Assembly (NCBI GenBank): GCA_045221575.1
Contig: JBGUWU010000026.1
Span: forward strand, 1 to 34,516
Length of the DNA stretch: 34,516 nucleotides
DNA from: Scybalousia_A sp045221575
Lineage (GTDB): Bacteria; Bacteroidota; Bacteroidia; Bacteroidales; P3
Direction: 5' to 3'
In this document: positions 31,175 to 34,516 of the stretch, piece by piece
Layout of the letters: every line of letters begins with the position of its first letter
Position numbering within the stretch: position 1 is the stretch's first letter
Notes under the pieces: model-generated
Seen by the model: only the letters and a program-made list of their open reading frames with translations
Databases searched by the model: none
Told to the model about the DNA's origin: nothing
Made by a program: the position numbers and the translations under genes

Positions 31175-33028
31175 TTATTTTTTAAGTTCCTCATTCTTTT
31201 TTCTACATTGTGCAACATACAACGAAGAAGGATAATCTATTATTATTCTTTGGTAGTATGCTGAGGCTTTCTCCTTGTCTTTAAATATATCTTCATACAT
31301 CTGGGCCAAAGCAAAGAGAGCGTCATCTGCCATTATATCAGAAGGATATTTTAACAGCAGACTATTCCAAAGGCTATCGGCTACTGCATATTCTTTTTCC
31401 TTATATGCTATCTGACCTTTTTTATAAAGAATCTCATCAAAGATAGGATGCGAGATATATGATGTTTCTATTATCTCAAGATTCTTTTTTGCTTCTTCAT
31501 ATTTATTCTGAAACAAAAGAAAATCAGCCTTAGCATAATACGATAAGGCGTTATACGAAGAATCATCATCCATGTTTTCCTTTATCAACAAAGAATACTC
31601 CATAGCGTCATTAGCTATAAGCTTAGAGGTAGAAGAACGCAAGGTTGAGAACTGCGACAAAGCCCACTCAAAGTCGCCTGTATAGTAAGACAACATAGCG
31701 TTTTTAAACTTAGCCACAGAACCCTCATGTTCGTTTTTTAAGTCTTTGCTCACTTGAGAATACTCCAAAGAAGCAGCCCATACATCACCTTCCATAAGAT
31801 AAATATCGCCTCTATCTATCTTTGCCAAACAACGTTGTTTCAACGGTAAAGCACTCATACCTACTATTGTGTCTAAGATATCAACAGCCTCTTGAGATTG
31901 ATGTTCATAATAAGCAAGAAATAAAGCATATTGTTGCATAATGCTTGCTGAACGAGAGTTTTTACCTAATATGTTAAGCGTCTTGTCAAACTCTGTATGC
32001 AAAGCCTTCTTTTCTTTCTCTGTATGTGTAGTTTTGTTTGTAAAAGGAGTATATAGGCAATTCATCTTATTGATTAAACTTTCTTCATAGAAGATATTGT
32101 CTTCTTCTCCTTTATTTATAAGTAAGTCAAAAGTCTTTATAGCAATATCATACTGTTCATTATTCATCGCTATCTCTCCAAAAGAGAATAAAGTACTTCC
32201 GCTATTATTATCAAACCTATTATTTAAAGCCTTAGCCTGAATAAATGCCAAAGAATAGTTTTCCTCTTTTATCAAAGTCCAAAGATATAACCTCGCTAAC
32301 TGCTCATTTTTAGAATTTTCTTTAACCTTTTCTAATAAGGTATTGTGTAATGTATTTAATAGTTTTTTATTCTTATCACTATTTAAAAGATTATTAATAT
32401 TTACTTCCACTTGATTCAGTAGATTAGGATTATCTTCCAAAAGAACAAGATATTCATTAATTATCTCATCATATCTACCTTGCAGTTGAAGAATATACCC
32501 TATCTCATATGTATATCTTGTCTTCTGTTTAAGAAGTTCCCGCCCTTTAAGATATGTCTTATATGTATAATCATACAAAAGGTTCTGCGTAAAATAAGAA
32601 GCACATGCATATATTTCCGAATTGTTAGCACTGAGATTATCTATAGCCTTCAAATACATCTTATTCGCCTTAACGCTATCGCCCTGTTCAAGATACAATA
32701 AACCATAGTCAATATAATATATGGACTTATTCACCTTGCTTTTCTTTATTGCCTGCTTGATAAGTTTCTCCTGCTTCTTAATAGACTGACTTTGCTTGTA
32801 ACAAACGAGCAAATCTCTATAATATTCGTCATTAAAATCCTTAGCTATCAAGTCCTCTAACAAACTCTCAGCCTCAGCATATTCCTCATTAAATATATAT
32901 TGCTTAGCTAACTCGTAGTCTATTATCTTTTTATCTTTTTTCTCCTGTGCAAGAATAGAATTAGGAATAACACTCAATACAAATAAAATTATAAAAAAAA
33001 CCTTATCTACTTTTATTCTAATATCCAT
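31175..33028 (-). CDS. Exported tetratricopeptide-repeat protein
   Basis: 617 aa. A signal peptide ends near residue 27 (NSILAQ). The rest is alpha-helical TPR/Sel1-like sequence throughout, with repeats such as YYIDYGLLYLEQGDSVKANKMYLKAI, RYDEIINEYLVLLEDNP, QYDIAIKTFDLLINKGE, and at the C-terminus AVADSLWNSLLLKYPSDIMADDALFALAQMYEDIFKDKEKASAYYQRIIIDYP, similar to outer-membrane assembly factor repeats (BamD/YbgF-like). Likely a periplasmic scaffold; no enzymatic domain. A TATTTTTG -7 element is at 33068-33061. It is divergent from galE. Confidence 0.9.
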   Translation of the reverse strand: MDIRIKVDKVFFIILFVLSVIPNSILAQEKKDKKIIDYELAKQYIFNEEYAEAESLLEDLIAKDFNDEYYRDLLVCYKQSQSIKKQEKLIKQAIKKSKVNKSIYYIDYGLLYLEQGDSVKANKMYLKAIDNLSANNSEIYACASYFTQNLLYDYTYKTYLKGRELLKQKTRYTYEIGYILQLQGRYDEIINEYLVLLEDNPNLLNQVEVNINNLLNSDKNKKLLNTLHNTLLEKVKENSKNEQLARLYLWTLIKEENYSLAFIQAKALNNRFDNNSGSTLFSFGEIAMNNEQYDIAIKTFDLLINKGEEDNIFYEESLINKMNCLYTPFTNKTTHTEKEKKALHTEFDKTLNILGKNSRSASIMQQYALFLAYYEHQSQEAVDILDTIVGMSALPLKQRCLAKIDRGDIYLMEGDVWAASLEYSQVSKDLKNEHEGSVAKFKNAMLSYYTGDFEWALSQFSTLRSSTSKLIANDAMEYSLLIKENMDDDSSYNALSYYAKADFLLFQNKYEEAKKNLEIIETSYISHPIFDEILYKKGQIAYKEKEYAVADSLWNSLLLKYPSDIMADDALFALAQMYEDIFKDKEKASAYYQRIIIDYPSSLYVAQCRKKNEELKK

Positions 33029-33111
33029 AGTAGTCTTGTTAAATTAAGTATAGAAAGTTGCAAAAATACTAAAACTTTTCTTATCTCTAAAATAAAAAAT
33101 ACAAAATATGC

Positions 33112-33123
33112 GTTATATATAAC
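33112..33123. promoter_or_regulatory. Palindrome between divergent TPR and galE genes
   Basis: GTTATATATAAC, a perfect 12-bp palindrome 30 bp before the galE start and 44 bp upstream of the opposing -7 box. Could be an operator; A+T-rich palindromes also arise by chance. Confidence 0.3.
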
Positions 33124-33152
33124 AGTAATTTCAACGAATAATACAACGAAAT

Positions 33153-34166
33153 ATGAGAATACTTACAACAGGCGGAGCCGGTTTTATCGGAAGCCATACA
33201 GCAGTAGAGCTTATGAATGCAGGATTTGATGTAGTTATTGCAGATAATCTCTCTAATTCAAAAGTAGAAGTGATAGACAGAATAGAAAAGATAACAGGCA
33301 AAAGACCAGACTTTGTAAAGGCAGACCTAAGCAATGCAAGAGAATGCAGATTAGTCTTTGACACTTTCACAGATATAGAAGGAATAATCAACTTTGCTGC
33401 TTTTAAAGCTGTCGGCGAAAGCGTAGATAATCCTATTATGTATTATCAAAACAATCTCGGCATCTTCCTTAACCTTGTCAAAGAAATGAAAAGAAGAGAT
33501 ATTAAATATTTTGTTCAATCATCTTCTTGTACCGTTTATGGAGAGCCAGATAGTCTTCCTATAAAAGAAACTTCTCCTGTAAAAAAAGCAACTTCTCCTT
33601 ATGGTCATACAAAACAGATAGTAGAAGAAATGCTTGACTTTATAACTGCAACATCTAACATAAAAGCTATTGCTTTGAGATACTTCAATCCAATAGGTGC
33701 TCATGCTTCTGCTCTAATAGGAGAACTACCTAATGGAGTACCTAATAATCTTCTTCCTTTTATAACTCAAACAGCAGCAGGAATAAGAAAAGAATTAAAA
33801 GTTTTTGGCAACGATTATCCCACTCCTGATGGAACTTGCATAAGAGATTATATACATGTTGTGGATTTAGCAAAGGCTCATGTTGTGGCAGTACAAAGAC
33901 TATTGGAAAAGAAAAACAAAAAAGATTTAGAGTTTTTTAATATAGGTACAGGTAATGGTTTTTCTGTTCTTGAGATAATAAAGAGTTTTGAAAGAAGCAC
34001 AGGAGAAAAACTTAACTGGTCATTTGCTCCACGCAGAGCAGGAGATATTATTCAAATATGGGCAGATACAACTTTTGCAGAAGAAGAATTAGGATGGAAA
34101 GCAAAAGAAGATATTGATTCAATGACATCTTCTGCTTGGCGTTGGCAACAAACTCTTCCAAAATAA
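33153..34166 (+). CDS. galE: UDP-glucose 4-epimerase
   Basis: 337 aa, normal size. The NAD-binding GGAGFIGS motif is at 7-14, DNLSNS at 31-36, the catalytic SSSCTVYG (Ser/Thr) near 123-130 and YGHTK with Y150/K154. LRYFNPIGAH and the C-terminal sugar-binding segments (GDYPTPDGTCIRDYIHV-type and RRAGD) agree with GalE rather than other extended SDR enzymes. It interconverts UDP-glucose and UDP-galactose (possibly the GlcNAc forms) for surface glycans. It stands alone, with a strong terminator right after it. Confidence 0.97.
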   Translation: MRILTTGGAGFIGSHTAVELMNAGFDVVIADNLSNSKVEVIDRIEKITGKRPDFVKADLSNARECRLVFDTFTDIEGIINFAAFKAVGESVDNPIMYYQNNLGIFLNLVKEMKRRDIKYFVQSSSCTVYGEPDSLPIKETSPVKKATSPYGHTKQIVEEMLDFITATSNIKAIALRYFNPIGAHASALIGELPNGVPNNLLPFITQTAAGIRKELKVFGNDYPTPDGTCIRDYIHVVDLAKAHVVAVQRLLEKKNKKDLEFFNIGTGNGFSVLEIIKSFERSTGEKLNWSFAPRRAGDIIQIWADTTFAEEELGWKAKEDIDSMTSSAWRWQQTLPK

Positions 34167-34170
34167 AAGA

Positions 34171-34206
34171 AAAAAGGCAGTTGCAAAAAGCAACTGCCTT
34201 TTTTTT
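34171..34206 (+). terminator. Intrinsic terminator of galE
   Basis: A stem of 14 bp counting the A/T ends (34171-34184 with 34190-34203, core GGCAGTTGC), a 5-nt A loop and a T tract to 34206. The A-run on the other side makes it potentially bidirectional. Confidence 0.93.
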
Positions 34207-34373
34207 AATTAGAAATTAGTAATTGGGGTGGCTTCGAAGAAGACGGCCCAATTACTGCAAGAAATTTGCGGATTAACGCTTAAAAACCTTTTAGTCGCTA
34301 TGCGTTATTGCCAGCGTTATTGCCAGCGGAGGCTCTCCGCAATTACTAATTACTAATTTCTAATTTCTAATTA
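34205..34373. repeat. Structured ~170-bp repeat element with inverted heptamer-array ends
   Basis: The left end, 34205-34225, is matched in inverse orientation by the right end, 34340-34373. Both are built of heptamers of the type TAATTWC (or its complement): about three at the left, nearly five at the right. The interior has visibly more G+C than its surroundings and three hairpins: 34218-34227 with 34247-34256 (10 bp, AGTAATTGGG), 34257-34260 with 34266-34269, and 34326-34331 with 34335-34340 (GCGGAG/CTCCGC, loop GCT). A 12-bp tandem duplication GCGTTATTGCCA lies at 34302-34325. No ORF inside. It resembles a non-autonomous MITE- or REP-like element. Confidence 0.75.
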
Positions 34374-34516
34374 TTTTTTTAACGGTTTGTCCGCTGTTGG
34401 TTATTACTTTTATAAAGTATGTTCCTTGTGGAAGAGTGTTAAGATTTATCTGATAGTTATAAGCATTAACTTCTTTTTCTAATAGAACTTTGCCTTGTTC
34501 ATCATATACTTGCAGA
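34360..34516 (-). CDS. C-terminal end of a T9SS type A cargo protein (5' part outside window)
   Basis: The minus strand reads 51 codons from the window edge to a TAG at 34362-34360. The peptide contains VYDEQGKVLLEKEVNAYNYQ, INLNTLPQGTYFIKVITNSG and QTVKKIIRN, the classical Por secretion (type A) C-terminal domain with its GTYFIKV strand and basic KKII tail. The body of the protein is not visible, so its function is unknown. The final codons (Ile-Arg-Asn-stop) are made of the heptamer repeats of the adjoining element. Confidence 0.88.
   Translation of the reverse strand, partial: LQVYDEQGKVLLEKEVNAYNYQINLNTLPQGTYFIKVITNSGQTVKKIIRN

Overview
The window is a low-G+C chromosomal segment from a member of the Bacteroidota, most likely order Bacteroidales. 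The reasons are: two kinds of type IX secretion (T9SS) sorting domains (type A at 4252-6648 and 34360-34516, type B at 755-3583), Bacteroidota-type promoters (TTG/TTTG, 19-20 bp, then TAnnTTTG) ahead of most transcription units, an ExbB-ExbD-ExbD operon, a zinc-ligand-poor DksA-like protein encoded next to lspA, and a GlsB/GlsA-type glycine-lipid gene pair. There is no phage, transposase, integrase or CRISPR array. Most of the content is housekeeping genes.

Layout. 1-693: 3'-truncated Nif3-family gene (-). 755-6648: secreted surface-protein region (-), with a 942-aa T9SS type B protein, a 94-aa exported membrane-anchored peptide and a 798-aa BspA-like leucine-rich-repeat protein with a type A sorting domain; a G9 tract lies just upstream of the promoter of the last. 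6817-10159: four-gene operon (-) of small Cys-rich membrane protein, dnaG, Fe-S-type flavoprotein and zinc-ribbon protein, with promoter and terminator both visible. 10211-14215: LysE exporter (+), mnmG (-), LolC/E-like permease (+). 14276-17473: tRNA-Val, an unusual inverted-repeat cluster, and an 888-aa fusion of MurL (UDP-MurNAc-L-Ala-L-Glu epimerase) to a MurD-type ligase. 17557-19068: tRNA-Lys, tRNA-Thr, M20 amidohydrolase (+). 19217-21791: exbB / 4-TM protein / exbD / exbD operon (-). 21944-23042: DksA-like gene and lspA (-). 23278-25338: uvrB (+). 25341-30640: five-gene run glsA-glsB-engB-purH-mreB (-), starting from a promoter interlocked with that of a divergent thioredoxin-like gene (30652-31143, +). 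31175-33028: exported TPR protein (-). 33153-34166: galE (+). 34205-34373: structured repeat element with inverted heptamer-array ends. 34360-34516: C-terminal end of another T9SS cargo (-), whose last codons lie inside the repeat.

Main point of interest. The MurL-MurD fusion puts on one chain the two steps of the alternative D-glutamate route to peptidoglycan: L-Glu ligation to UDP-MurNAc-L-Ala, then epimerisation of the terminal L-Glu. It has its own -7 element, and upstream of it lies a cluster of five or six short repeats spaced about two helical turns apart in opposed orientation. Other leads are a possible phase-variable tract at the surface-protein operon, interlocked divergent promoters at 30606-30640, a likely leaderless mRNA at 12995, and the repeat element at 34205-34373 that supplies a stop codon.
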